Assembly: GCF_029868745.1 (NCBI RefSeq)
Contig: NZ_JARWOP010000306.1
Location: 1-39,074 of the forward strand
Reading direction: 5' to 3'
DNA: 39,074 nucleotides
DNA from: Nocardia wallacei
GTDB lineage: Bacteria; Actinomycetota; Actinomycetes; Mycobacteriales; Mycobacteriaceae
Shown here: one piece after another, positions 7,398 to 15,744 of the stretch
How positions within the stretch are numbered: the first letter of the stretch is position 1
How the letters are laid out: each line of letters starts with the position of its first letter
The notes under the pieces: model-generated
The model's input: the letters and a program-made list of their open reading frames with translations, nothing else
Told to the model about the DNA's origin: nothing
Database searches by the model: none
Position numbers and translations under genes: made by a program

Positions 7398-8170
7398 GTA
7401 CCGCTACCTACGCACTGGCCGACACGGCCACCATGCTGCGCCGAAACATCGTGCACGCCAAGCGTTATCCGGCCATGACGATCATGCTGGTCGCCATGCC
7501 GGTGGTGCTGCTGCTGATGTTCAACTATGTGTTCGGCGGCGCTCTGGAGAAATCGCTCGGCGCGGGCGAGAAATACATCGACTACATCGCCCCGGGCATG
7601 ATCCTGATGGTTCCGGCGCTGCTGGTCACCTCCGTCTCGGTGTCGGTGGCGACGGATATGACCAAGGGCATCGTCAACCGCTTTCGCACCATGTCGATGT
7701 CGCACTCGTCGATTCTCACCGGTGAGGTGCTCGGCACGATGATCCAGGGGTTGCTGGGCGTTGCCCTCATGATCGGCATCGCGCTGCTGCTGGGGTTCCG
7801 CCCGAACGCCGACCCGATCGAATGGGTGGTCGCCTTCGGACTGCTCGTGGTGGTGCTCTTCGCGTTCAACTGGCTCGGCGTCGGTTTCGGATTGTCGGCC
7901 GCCAGCCCGGAGGGCGCGAGCAACACGCCCACGCCCGTGGTCTATCTGCCGATGCTCGGCAGCGGCCTGGTGCCCACCGACACCATGCCGACGGGCGTGC
8001 GCCAATTCGCCGAGTACCAGCCGTTCACCCCGATCACCGAAACCCTGCGCGGCCTGCTCATGGGTAGCGAGATCGGCAACAACGGCCTCATCGCCCTCGC
8101 CTGGTGCGCGGGCATCGCGGTGGTCGGATACCTCTGGGCGAAAACCACATTCCGCCGCAAGACGGCCTGA
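7394..8170 (+). CDS. DrrB-type ABC exporter permease
   Basis: This 258-residue membrane protein has six predicted helices typical of ABC-2 transporters. These include the first hydrophobic stretch M-T-I-M-L-V-A-M-P-V-V-L-L-L-M-F, the conserved Y-I-D-Y-I-A-P-G-M-I segment, and a late segment with P-M-L-G-S-G-L-V-P and F-A-E-Y-Q-P-F-T-P that is diagnostic for DrrB-like permeases. It is translationally coupled to the ATPase. It ends one base before the stop of the convergent HAD phosphatase gene. Confidence 0.85.
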   Translation: MSTATYALADTATMLRRNIVHAKRYPAMTIMLVAMPVVLLLMFNYVFGGALEKSLGAGEKYIDYIAPGMILMVPALLVTSVSVSVATDMTKGIVNRFRTMSMSHSSILTGEVLGTMIQGLLGVALMIGIALLLGFRPNADPIEWVVAFGLLVVVLFAFNWLGVGFGLSAASPEGASNTPTPVVYLPMLGSGLVPTDTMPTGVRQFAEYQPFTPITETLRGLLMGSEIGNNGLIALAWCAGIAVVGYLWAKTTFRRKTA

Positions 8171-8171
8171 G

Positions 8172-8783
8172 TCAGCAGACCTCGGCCCGCGCGAGCCAGT
8201 GCGGGAAGGCGGTCAGGTCGGGGAGGACGACGTCGGCGCCCGCGGCGCGCAACTCCTCGGCGGTGCACGGGCCCGTGGTCACGCCGACCGAGTACGCGTC
8301 GGCAGCCCGGGCGCCGCGGACGTCGCCGATATGGTCGCCGACGTAGATGCTCGCGCCCTCCGCTCGGAGGGCGCGAGCCTTGCCGTCGGCCCACAGGTCG
8401 CCGATGACGGCGTCGGCGGCGATGTCGAGGTGCTCGAGGTGCAGTTCGGCGTTGGGCTGGTACTTGGCGGTGACGACGATCGCCCGGCCGCCCGCCGCGT
8501 GCACGGCCTCGATCGCCTCCCGCGCCCCCGCCATCGCGGAGGTTCCGGTGACGGCGTGGCTCGGGTACATCTCGCGATACAGGTCCGCCATGGCCGGGAC
8601 GTGCGCGGCGGGAAACCAGTTCGCGAGTTCGTCCTCGAGCGGCGGGCCCAGGCGGGTGACGACCAGATCGCAATCGATGTCGGCGCCGGTGCGCTCGGCC
8701 AGCGCCACGTAGCAGGCGCGGATGCCGGGCCGGGAATCGATCAGCGTCATGTCCAGGTCGAAGCCGACCGTGAACGGCCGCAT
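8172..8783 (-). CDS. HAD-family phosphatase (phosphoglycolate phosphatase-like)
   Basis: This 203-residue soluble protein has the HAD motifs in order: nucleophile D9 and D11 in GFDLDMTLIDS, motif II threonine in VVTAK, and the motif IV acidic pair in YVGDHIGDVRGA. A cap of about 65 residues follows motif I, as in phosphoglycolate phosphatase-like enzymes. The substrate cannot be read from sequence. The ATG at 8783 overlaps the stop of the upstream SdpI-like gene (ATGA), which favours it over a TTG one codon earlier. Confidence 0.75.
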   Translation of the reverse strand: MRPFTVGFDLDMTLIDSRPGIRACYVALAERTGADIDCDLVVTRLGPPLEDELANWFPAAHVPAMADLYREMYPSHAVTGTSAMAGAREAIEAVHAAGGRAIVVTAKYQPNAELHLEHLDIAADAVIGDLWADGKARALRAEGASIYVGDHIGDVRGARAADAYSVGVTTGPCTAEELRAAGADVVLPDLTAFPHWLARAEVC

Positions 8784-9193
8784 CAACTCGCGGGCTGGCA
8801 GGCGTCCCGCAGCGAGCAGGCACCACAGGCCTGGCCGCAGCCACCCGCCTCGGGCGCGAGCCCGGCGATCGCCCCCGCGGCGGCGTTCACTCCCGCACCG
8901 AGAACGAACACGGCGATCACCGCGGCCAGCAGCGCACCGATGATCCCCCCCACGCCACCGGCGAACAACGCGATCACGCCGCCGGCGGCCAGCAGCACTC
9001 CGGCCCCGAAGGAAGTCGGCGCGGCCACCCGATTGGCGATGCGAAAGGACTCCTCCGTGCGCAGCGCCTCGTCGGTGTGCACCCCGAAGAATCGATTGCG
9101 AGGCAGGGAGCCGGACAGCCCGAGTACCCCGGTGACAACGGCCACCACCGCCAGCACGAACAGGATCAGCGCCACCACGAACACCTCGCTCAC
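8783..9193 (-). CDS. SdpI-like small membrane protein with a cysteine-rich tail
   Basis: This 136-residue protein has an N-terminal helix (about 5-27), an SdpI/YhfL-like segment (R-N-R-F-F-G-V-H-T ... S-F-R-I-A-N-R-V), then two further helices (about 62-82 and 85-112). The last 20 residues carry four cysteines (C119, C123, C126, C132) in CGQACGACSLRDAC, which could bind a metal or form disulfides. The GTG at 9193 begins immediately before the first helix. It diverges from leuS, the position held in M. tuberculosis by the small membrane protein Rv0039c as I recall. Function is unknown; SdpI itself is an immunity protein in Bacillus, but that role should not be assumed. Confidence 0.65.
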   Translation of the reverse strand: MSEVFVVALILFVLAVVAVVTGVLGLSGSLPRNRFFGVHTDEALRTEESFRIANRVAAPTSFGAGVLLAAGGVIALFAGGVGGIIGALLAAVIAVFVLGAGVNAAAGAIAGLAPEAGGCGQACGACSLRDACQPAS

Positions 9194-9278
9194 GCTACCC
9201 GGTGTGAAATGGCCGCGGCCGCCCGCGGGCGCATGATGGCCCCTTTTTGGGCTCTGACGTGCGCACGCTCTACGCTGG

Positions 9279-9306
9279 TTGGCAACGTTCACCCCGGGGA
9301 TATGGC
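9279..9306 (+). promoter_or_regulatory. possible leuS promoter
   Basis: A -35-like TTGGCA (9279-9284) and -10-like TATGGC (9301-9306) are 16 bp apart, shortly upstream of the chosen GTG start at 9324. A competing pair (TTGGGC with TACGCT, 18 bp) lies about 30 bp further upstream. No T-box leader or leader peptide could be recognised in the 130-bp divergent gap. Confidence 0.3.
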
Positions 9307-9323
9307 GACAAGAAGGCAGGATC

Positions 9324-12194
9324 GTGCAGGACACTCGTGCAACCGACCAAGCCGGTGCGACCGCGACCGGTGACAGCGACGTGCCCGCACACCGCTACAA
9401 CGCCGACCTGGCCGGACGCATCGAGCGCAAATGGCAGCAGGCGTGGGACGAGCGCGGCACCTTCTTCGCGCCGAACCCGGTGGGTCCCCTGAGCGGCGAG
9501 ACCCCGGCCGACAAGCTGTTCATCCAGGACATGTTCCCGTACCCGTCGGGTGCGGGCCTGCACGTCGGGCATCCCCTGGGCTATATCGCCACCGACGTGT
9601 TCGCCCGCTATCACCGCATGCGCGGCCGCAACGTGCTGCACGCGCTGGGCTACGACGCGTTCGGCCTGCCCGCCGAGCAGTACGCCGTGCAGACCGGCGC
9701 CCACCCGCGCGTCACCACCGAGGCCAATATCAAGAACATGCGGCGCCAGCTGGACCGGCTGGGTCTGGGCCACGACCGCCGCCGCTCGTTCGCCACCACC
9801 GATCCCGAGTTCTACAAGTGGACGCAGTGGATCTTCCTGCGCATCTACAACGCCTGGTACGACACCACCGCGAACAAGGCCCGCCCGATCGCCGAGCTGG
9901 CGGCCGAATTCGATTCGGGCGCAAGGGATATCGGCGACGGCCGGGTGTGGTCGGAGCTGTCCGAGACCGAGCGCGGCGCGGTGCTGGACTCCTATCGCCT
10001 GGTATATCAGTCCGATTCGGTGGTCAACTGGTGCCCGGGGCTGGGCACGGTGCTGGCCAACGAGGAGGTCACGGCCGAGGGCCGCAGCGAGCGCGGCAAC
10101 TTCCCGGTCTTCCGTAAGCGCCTGCGGCAGTGGATGATGCGCATCACCGCCTACTCCGACCGGCTGGTCGACGACCTGGATCTGCTGGACTGGCCGGACA
10201 ACGTGAAGGCCATGCAGCGCAACTGGATCGGCCGGTCGCGCGGCGCGCAGGTCACCTTCACCGCGGCCGACCGCGCCATCGAGGTCTTCACCACGCGGCC
10301 CGACACGCTGTTCGGCGCAACGTATGTCGTGCTGGCACCGGAACACGAGCTGGTCGATCAGCTGGTCGCCGAGCGGTGGCCCGAGGGCGTCGACCCGCGC
10401 TGGACCTTCCACGCCGCCACACCCGCGCAAGCCGTCGCGGACTACCGCGAGTCGATCGCCGCGAAGTCGGATCTGGAGCGCCAGGAGAACAAGCAGAAGA
10501 CCGGCGTCTTCCTGGGCACGTACGCCACCAATCCGGTCGACGGGCGACAGGTGCCGGTGTTCATCGCCGACTACGTGCTGAGCGGCTACGGCACCGGCGC
10601 CATCATGGCGGTGCCGGGCCACGATCAGCGCGACTGGGAGTTCGCCACGGCGTTCGGGCTGCCGATCGTGGAAGTCGTTGCGGGCGGCGACATCTCGACC
10701 GCCGCGTACGCGGGCGAGAGCGCCCTGGTGAACTCCGGCTACCTGAACGGGCTGGAGATCGAGGCCGCCAAGGCGAAGGTCGTCGAGCAGCTGGAGGCCG
10801 ACGGCCGGGGCCGGGGCACCGTCCAGTACAAGCTGCGCGACTGGCTGTTCGCGCGGCAGCGGTACTGGGGCGAGCCCTTCCCGATCGTCTACGACGAGGA
10901 CGGCCGGGCACACGCGCTGCCGGATTCGATGCTGCCGGTGGAGCTGCCCGACGTGCAGGACTTCGCCCCGGTCACCTTCGACCCGGACGACGCCGACTCC
11001 GAACCGTCCCCGCCACTGGCCAAGGCCACGGACTGGGTGCATGTCGAACTGGATCTGGGCGACGGCCCCAAGACCTACCGCCGCGACACCAATGTGATGC
11101 CGCAGTGGGCGGGCAGCTCCTGGTACCAGCTGCGCTACACCGATCCGACCAATACCGAGACACTGGCCGCGCCGGAGAACGAGCGGTACTGGCTGGGTCC
11201 GCGCCCGGCCGAGCACGGCCCGAACGATCCGGGCGGCGTCGACCTGTACGTCGGCGGGGTCGAGCACGCGGTGCTGCACCTGCTGTACGCGCGGTTCTGG
11301 CAGAAGGTGCTGTTCGATCTGGGTGACGTGTCCGGGCCGGAGCCGTACCGCCGCCTGTTCAATCAGGGCTATATCCAGGCGTACGCCTACACCGACAAGC
11401 GCGGCGCGTATGTGCCCGCCACCGAGGTCGAGGAGCGGCTGGGCAAGTTCTTCTGGACCGACGGCGCCGGCGTCGAGCACGAGGTGTTCCAGGAGTACGG
11501 CAAGATCGGCAAATCGCTGAAGAACGCCGTGTCCCCGGACGAGATGTACGACCTGTACGGCGCGGACACCTTCCGCTTCTACGAGATGTCGATGGGCCCG
11601 CTGGACACCTCGCGGCCTTGGGCGACAAAGGATGTCGTGGGCGCGCACCGGTTCCTGCAGCGCGTGTGGCGGCTGGTGGTCGACGAGGAGTCCGGTGGGG
11701 CGCGGGTCACCGAGGGCGAGCCGTCGGACGGCACGCTGCGCCTGCTGCACAAGACGATCGATGGCGTCGACGGCGACTATGCCGCGCTGCGGGACAACAC
11801 CGCCGGGGCCAAGCTGATCGAGCTGACCAATCACCTGACCAAGGAGTATCCGCAGGGTGCGCCGCGGTCGGTGGTGGAACCGCTGGTGCAGATGCTGGCG
11901 CCGCTGTCGCCGCATATCGCCGAGGAGCTGTGGGAACGCCTGGGGCACAGCGTCGCGCTGGCGCACGGCCCGTTCCCGGCCGCGGATCCCGCACTGCTGG
12001 TGGAGGATTCGGTCGAGTACCCGATCCAGGTCAACGGCAAGGTCCGCAGCCGCGTCAGCGTCCCGGCCGACGCCGACACCGCGACCGTGGAGACGCTGGC
12101 GCTGGCCGACGAGAAGCTGCTGGAATTCCTGAACGGCAAGCAGCCCCGCAAGGTGATCGTGGTGCCGGGGCGTTTGGTGAACGTGGTCGCCTAG
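9324..12194 (+). CDS. leuS: leucyl-tRNA synthetase
   Basis: This 956-residue class Ia aminoacyl-tRNA synthetase charges tRNA-Leu. Landmarks are the HIGH-type motif HVGH (80-83), the CP1 editing domain with TTRPDTLFGATY and GTGAIMAVPGHDQRD, and the KMSKS-type loop KIGKS (about 727-731). An anticodon-binding domain and the bacterial C-terminal domain ending in V-N-G-K-V-R-S-R and V-V-P-G-R-L-V-N-V-V follow. Length is normal for an actinobacterial enzyme. The GTG at 9324 gives the usual start VQDTRATDQ; an ATG-like frame extension to 9279 is less likely because it would overlap the promoter. Its TAG overlaps the TAG of the convergent SDR gene. Confidence 0.95.
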   Translation: MQDTRATDQAGATATGDSDVPAHRYNADLAGRIERKWQQAWDERGTFFAPNPVGPLSGETPADKLFIQDMFPYPSGAGLHVGHPLGYIATDVFARYHRMRGRNVLHALGYDAFGLPAEQYAVQTGAHPRVTTEANIKNMRRQLDRLGLGHDRRRSFATTDPEFYKWTQWIFLRIYNAWYDTTANKARPIAELAAEFDSGARDIGDGRVWSELSETERGAVLDSYRLVYQSDSVVNWCPGLGTVLANEEVTAEGRSERGNFPVFRKRLRQWMMRITAYSDRLVDDLDLLDWPDNVKAMQRNWIGRSRGAQVTFTAADRAIEVFTTRPDTLFGATYVVLAPEHELVDQLVAERWPEGVDPRWTFHAATPAQAVADYRESIAAKSDLERQENKQKTGVFLGTYATNPVDGRQVPVFIADYVLSGYGTGAIMAVPGHDQRDWEFATAFGLPIVEVVAGGDISTAAYAGESALVNSGYLNGLEIEAAKAKVVEQLEADGRGRGTVQYKLRDWLFARQRYWGEPFPIVYDEDGRAHALPDSMLPVELPDVQDFAPVTFDPDDADSEPSPPLAKATDWVHVELDLGDGPKTYRRDTNVMPQWAGSSWYQLRYTDPTNTETLAAPENERYWLGPRPAEHGPNDPGGVDLYVGGVEHAVLHLLYARFWQKVLFDLGDVSGPEPYRRLFNQGYIQAYAYTDKRGAYVPATEVEERLGKFFWTDGAGVEHEVFQEYGKIGKSLKNAVSPDEMYDLYGADTFRFYEMSMGPLDTSRPWATKDVVGAHRFLQRVWRLVVDEESGGARVTEGEPSDGTLRLLHKTIDGVDGDYAALRDNTAGAKLIELTNHLTKEYPQGAPRSVVEPLVQMLAPLSPHIAEELWERLGHSVALAHGPFPAADPALLVEDSVEYPIQVNGKVRSRVSVPADADTATVETLALADEKLLEFLNGKQPRKVIVVPGRLVNVVA

Positions 12195-12892
12195 CGGGCG
12201 ATCGGGCGCAGCACGATCTCCGTCGGATGGGCGTCGCGCGGTGTGTGCACCGCGTTGCGCACCGCCCGCGCCACCGTCTCGGGGGTGAGGAATTCGTTCG
12301 GGTCGTAGTCGCGGCCCTCGCCGGCGACGATGGCGCGCTGCATGTCGGTGTCGATGCGGCCGGGGTGGATCGAGGTGACGCGCAGGGCCGGCTCCTCGAG
12401 GCGAAGGGCGTCGCCGAAGGCGCGCAGGGCGAACTTGCTGGCCGCGTAGACGCCCCAGCCCGCGTTCGCCCGCAGGCCCGCGCCCGAATTGATCAGCACC
12501 ACATGGCCTTTCGCCGCGCGCAGCGCCGGGAGCAGCATCCGGGTCAGCTCGGAGACCGCGATCACGTTGGCCTCCAAGGTGTTTCGCCACTGCTCGACCG
12601 AGGAGTCGGCGAAGGCGCCCAGCTCGGCGATACCGGCGTTGTGCACGAGTACCTCGAGCCGCTCGATCGGCGCGGTCGCGCGCTCGACGGCCGGGTAGTC
12701 GGTCAGCTCCACGGGCCATCCGGTGGCACCGGGCAATTCGGCGAGGACGGCGGTCAGCGCCTCCGCGGAGCGGGCGCCGAGCAGTAGGTCGTGGGTGGAC
12801 GCCAACTCCCTGGCGATGGCGGCGCCGAGCCCGCGGCTCGCCCCGGTGATCAGCGCTGTCGGTCGGGTTCCCGCGGAGCTGAATACGGCCAT
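12191..12892 (-). CDS. short-chain dehydrogenase/reductase
   Basis: This 233-residue SDR has the nucleotide-binding motif TGASRGLG (17-24), the NAG motif (85-87), and catalytic S136, Y149 and K153 in VYAASK. It is a classical short SDR ending in a strand that includes I-V-L-R-P-I. The lack of an acidic residue after the second strand and the R at position 20 favour NADPH. The ATG at 12892 (MAVFSS) is chosen because the motif then begins at the usual distance. Its stop codon overlaps that of leuS (CTAG), so the two genes share bases at their ends. Substrate unknown. Confidence 0.85.
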   Translation of the reverse strand: MAVFSSAGTRPTALITGASRGLGAAIARELASTHDLLLGARSAEALTAVLAELPGATGWPVELTDYPAVERATAPIERLEVLVHNAGIAELGAFADSSVEQWRNTLEANVIAVSELTRMLLPALRAAKGHVVLINSGAGLRANAGWGVYAASKFALRAFGDALRLEEPALRVTSIHPGRIDTDMQRAIVAGEGRDYDPNEFLTPETVARAVRNAVHTPRDAHPTEIVLRPIAR

Positions 12893-12972
12893 GCGACAAC
12901 CGTAACCGGGTTGGTGCGTAACTCCGTGGACCGCGGCGGCGATGCACAGCATGGCCGCTGTGAGCAAACAGT

Positions 12973-12986
12973 CACTCCCCGGAGTG
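12973..12986. promoter_or_regulatory. palindrome CACTCC-CC-GGAGTG in the SDR/hydrolase gap
   Basis: Perfect 6-bp arms lie in the 255-bp gap between the divergent SDR and glucosylglycerate hydrolase genes. It could be an operator for either gene or the base of a small hairpin. No neighbouring regulator gene gives a clue. The rest of the gap shows no clear coding or RNA feature. Confidence 0.3.
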
Positions 12987-13147
12987 GCGACACCTGAGCG
13001 GCCGGGTGTATCAATCTCGGCAACCCGGAATCACGAACCGAGGCGGACAGCGTGAGAACTGCCGAACAGCGGCCGGCACCACAGCGGACGGCGGACGGTG
13101 CGCCCGCGCAGCGCGCATACCTGAGGGTGACGTCGCAGAATGGGGGG

Positions 13148-14482
13148 ATGAACGGGCCCGGTTTCACCCCGACACAACTGGCGGCCCGAGCCGCGTACCT
13201 GCTGCGTGGCAACGACCTGGGCACCATGACCAGCGCCGCTCCGAAGCTGTATCCACACATGTGGAGCTGGGACGCGGCGTTCGTCGCGGTCGGATTGGCG
13301 CCGCTGAGCGTGGAACGCGCGGTGGTCGAACTCGACACGCTGCTGTCGGCCCAGTGGAAGAACGGGATGATCCCGCACATCGTGTTCGCCAACGGTGTGG
13401 ACGGCTACTTCCCGGGCCCGGCCCGCTGGGAGTGCCGCCGCCTGGCCGCCAACGCGCCCGACGGCCCGGACACCTCCGGCATCACGCAGCCGCCGGTGCA
13501 CGCGATCGCCGTGCAGCGCATCCTCGACCACTCCCGCCGGCACGGCCGCACCACCCGCGCGGTCGCCGAGGAATTCCTGAACCGCCGCTGGGTAGATCTG
13601 ATGCGCTGGCATCGCTGGCTGGCACACGCGCGCGACACCAAGCAGAACGGCCGACTCACCCTGTACCACGGCTGGGAATCGGGGATGGACAATTCGCCGC
13701 GCTGGGACCGCGCCTATCAGAATGTGGTGCCCGGCGACCTGACGCCCTACGAGCGCGCCGACATCACCCTGGTCGACGCCTCCCAACGGCCCAGCGACCG
13801 CGAATACGACCGCTACATGTGGCTTGTCGAGCAGATGCGCCGGTGTGGATACGACGATTTCCAACTGGCCGCGACGATGAGCTTCGCGGTGGAGGACGTG
13901 TTCGTCACCGCCATCTTCGCGCTCGCCTGTGAGGTGCTGGCCAATATCGGCGAGGACTACCGCCTGCCCAATGCCGATGTGCGCGAATTGTACGAATGGT
14001 CGGACTACTTCCGCGCCGGCGTCGTCGCCACCACCGATCCGCGCACGGGCGCGGCCCGCGATTACGATGTGCGCCTGGGTCGCTGGATCACCACCGAGAC
14101 CCTGGCCATGTTCGCGCCGCTGCTGTCCGGCGGCCTGCCCCGCGACGCGGAGCGCAGCCTGTTGCGGTTGTTCGAGGGCCCGCGCTTCTGCGGCCATCCG
14201 GATCTGCGCTACGCGCTGCCGCCGTCGACCTCGCCGGTGGCCAAGGACTTTCGCGCCCGCGAATACTGGCGCGGTCCGGTGTGGCCGGTGATGAGCTGGC
14301 TGTTCTCCTGGGTGTTCGCCCGCCGCGGCTGGGCGGAGCGGTCGTTCATGCTGCGGGCGGAGGGCCTGCGCCAGGCCAGCGACGGCAGCTTCGCCGAGTA
14401 CTACGACCCCTTCACCGGCGAGCCGCTGGGCAGCATGCAGCAGTCGTGGACGGCGGCTTCCGTACTCGACTGGCTCGGCTGA
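13148..14482 (+). CDS. ggh: glucosylglycerate hydrolase (GH63 family)
   Basis: This 444-residue enzyme matches the length and motifs of mycobacterial glucosylglycerate hydrolase, which splits 2-O-glucosylglycerate into glucose and glycerate when nitrogen becomes available. Visible motifs are YPHMWSWDAAF (35-45), YHGWESGMDNSPRWD with D181 as probable general acid, and DGSFAEYYDPFTGEP with E417 as probable general base. From memory, the M. hassiacum enzyme uses D182 and E419, almost the same numbering. The ATG at 13148 has a purine-rich GGGGGG directly before it; in-frame GTGs at 13052 and 13127 are alternatives. Genes for glucosylglycerate synthesis are not in the window. Confidence 0.8.
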   Translation: MNGPGFTPTQLAARAAYLLRGNDLGTMTSAAPKLYPHMWSWDAAFVAVGLAPLSVERAVVELDTLLSAQWKNGMIPHIVFANGVDGYFPGPARWECRRLAANAPDGPDTSGITQPPVHAIAVQRILDHSRRHGRTTRAVAEEFLNRRWVDLMRWHRWLAHARDTKQNGRLTLYHGWESGMDNSPRWDRAYQNVVPGDLTPYERADITLVDASQRPSDREYDRYMWLVEQMRRCGYDDFQLAATMSFAVEDVFVTAIFALACEVLANIGEDYRLPNADVRELYEWSDYFRAGVVATTDPRTGAARDYDVRLGRWITTETLAMFAPLLSGGLPRDAERSLLRLFEGPRFCGHPDLRYALPPSTSPVAKDFRAREYWRGPVWPVMSWLFSWVFARRGWAERSFMLRAEGLRQASDGSFAEYYDPFTGEPLGSMQQSWTAASVLDWLG

Positions 14483-14585
14483 ATTTGGGACGAAGCCCCG
14501 GATCCGCGCATCCGGAGCAATCACTCGTCACGAATCCCAGCGCGGTCTGTGGTCACATCCGGCCGGGCTGCCTAGTCTCATAACC

Positions 14586-15332
14586 ATGTATCGACGCACC
14601 GTGGCTCGTCCGAAAGTTCGTCGCACGCTTCTGGCCCTGCCCGCCCTGGCGGCAGTCGGCATCCTTTCAGCAACTACCGTGTCCGCCGAACCGAGTGGCC
14701 CGGACGTGTCGTCCTGGCAGCACATCGACGGCCGGATGATCAACTGGTTCGAGGTGAAGGCCGCGGGCAATCACTTCGCGATGGTGAAGGCCACCGAGGG
14801 TCTGAACTACGTCAACCCGTACTTCGTCCCCGACAGCGTGCTGATGCGCGCGGCGGGCGTCGCCCGGGGCACCTACCACTACGCGCATCCGGAACTGCCG
14901 CCGGAACCGCAGGCCGTGCTGTACGCGACGGTCGTGCTCGGGCAGAACGGCCCACTGGACCTGCCGCCGGTGCTGGACCTGGAGAATTCCGGCGGCCTGC
15001 CACCGGCCGCGCTGATCGATTGGACCCATCGCTATCTGAATACGGTGCAGGCCCTCACCGGCCGCGCGCCGATCGTCTACACCTATCCGAACTTCTGGCG
15101 CACCGCGATGGCCGATAGCAACGAGTTCACCGGCTACCCCCTGTGGATCGCCGATTACCGCGGCAACGAGCAGCCCGAGGTGCCCGGCGGCTGGCCCGCC
15201 TGGACCTTCTGGCAGACCACCGATTCCGGGCAGATCCCGGGCATCGCGGGCCGCACCGATCTCAATGTCTACAGCGGAGCGCAGGGCGATTTCGCCCGCT
15301 TCGCCAATATGCCGTCGTCCGGTAGCGGGTAG
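14586..15332 (+). CDS. secreted GH25 muramidase (lysozyme-like)
   Basis: This 248-residue protein begins with a basic n-region and a hydrophobic stretch (about 14-33) ending TVSA, a likely Sec signal cleaved after residue 34. The mature part is a GH25 domain: GPDVSSWQ with D40, MVKATEG, GTYHYAHP, and the catalytic pair D131 and E133 in PVLDLE. A late P-L-W-I-A-D-Y and a W-T-F-W-Q-T-T strand follow. GH25 enzymes cut the MurNAc-GlcNAc bond of peptidoglycan. No cell-wall-binding repeat is present. It probably acts in wall remodelling or on competing cells. Confidence 0.85.
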   Translation: MYRRTVARPKVRRTLLALPALAAVGILSATTVSAEPSGPDVSSWQHIDGRMINWFEVKAAGNHFAMVKATEGLNYVNPYFVPDSVLMRAAGVARGTYHYAHPELPPEPQAVLYATVVLGQNGPLDLPPVLDLENSGGLPPAALIDWTHRYLNTVQALTGRAPIVYTYPNFWRTAMADSNEFTGYPLWIADYRGNEQPEVPGGWPAWTFWQTTDSGQIPGIAGRTDLNVYSGAQGDFARFANMPSSGSG

Positions 15333-15339
15333 TTCCCGT

Positions 15340-15636
15340 TCAGTGCTCGTCGTAGTGGCCGTTGTGGGCGGCGTGGCGGCAGCCGTCGTGGACGTAGTCC
15401 ACATGGTCGCCGTGCGGAACGGCCACGTGTCCACAGCCTTCGCCGTGCACGTGGTCGTGGCCGGTGTGCTCGCGGTGCCCGGCCGGCTCGCACTCGTCGA
15501 AGTGGCCGTCGTGCTCGCGGTGCAGATGGCCGTCGTGCACGTAGTCGACGTGGTCGCCGTGGGGCACCGACACGTGTCCGCACCCCGCGCCGTGCGCATG
15601 GGTGTGATCGGTGTGCGTGAGGTGTGCTGTGGTCAT
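15340..15636 (-). CDS. histidine-rich tandem-repeat protein, probable metal binder
   Basis: This 98-residue protein is about one quarter histidine. It has two imperfect copies of a unit of about 45 residues, each beginning H-x-H-G-x-G-C-G-H-V-x-V-P-H-G-D-H-V-D-Y-V-H-D-G. It has no signal peptide and no membrane helix, so it is probably a cytosolic zinc, nickel or copper buffer. Similar actinobacterial proteins are sometimes labelled zinc transporter permease, which the absence of helices contradicts. The ATG at 15636 follows AAGAGGAC. Upstream, TTAATG occurs twice with 14-bp spacing (15697-15716), a possible regulator site; no clear Zur box was seen. Confidence 0.6.
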   Translation of the reverse strand: MTTAHLTHTDHTHAHGAGCGHVSVPHGDHVDYVHDGHLHREHDGHFDECEPAGHREHTGHDHVHGEGCGHVAVPHGDHVDYVHDGCRHAAHNGHYDEH

Positions 15637-15744
15637 CGAACTGTCCTCTTTCCTGTGGAGTATCCATGCCGAAAGACATGCGTGACGATAACCACACATT
15701 AACAGGTGCGCATTAATCCACAGATCGAGCGACGCGCCCCCGGC

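Noticed and set aside
8783..9193. SdpI-like protein considered as bacteriocin immunity
   Set aside because: No SdpC-like toxin or processing genes are nearby, and the position beside leuS looks ancestral.
9270..12947. A 1225-codon open frame on the minus strand opposite leuS
   Set aside because: It lies antisense to the complete leuS and runs through the SDR gene in another frame. Its residues are mostly R, G, A, H and Q, typical of a high-GC shadow.
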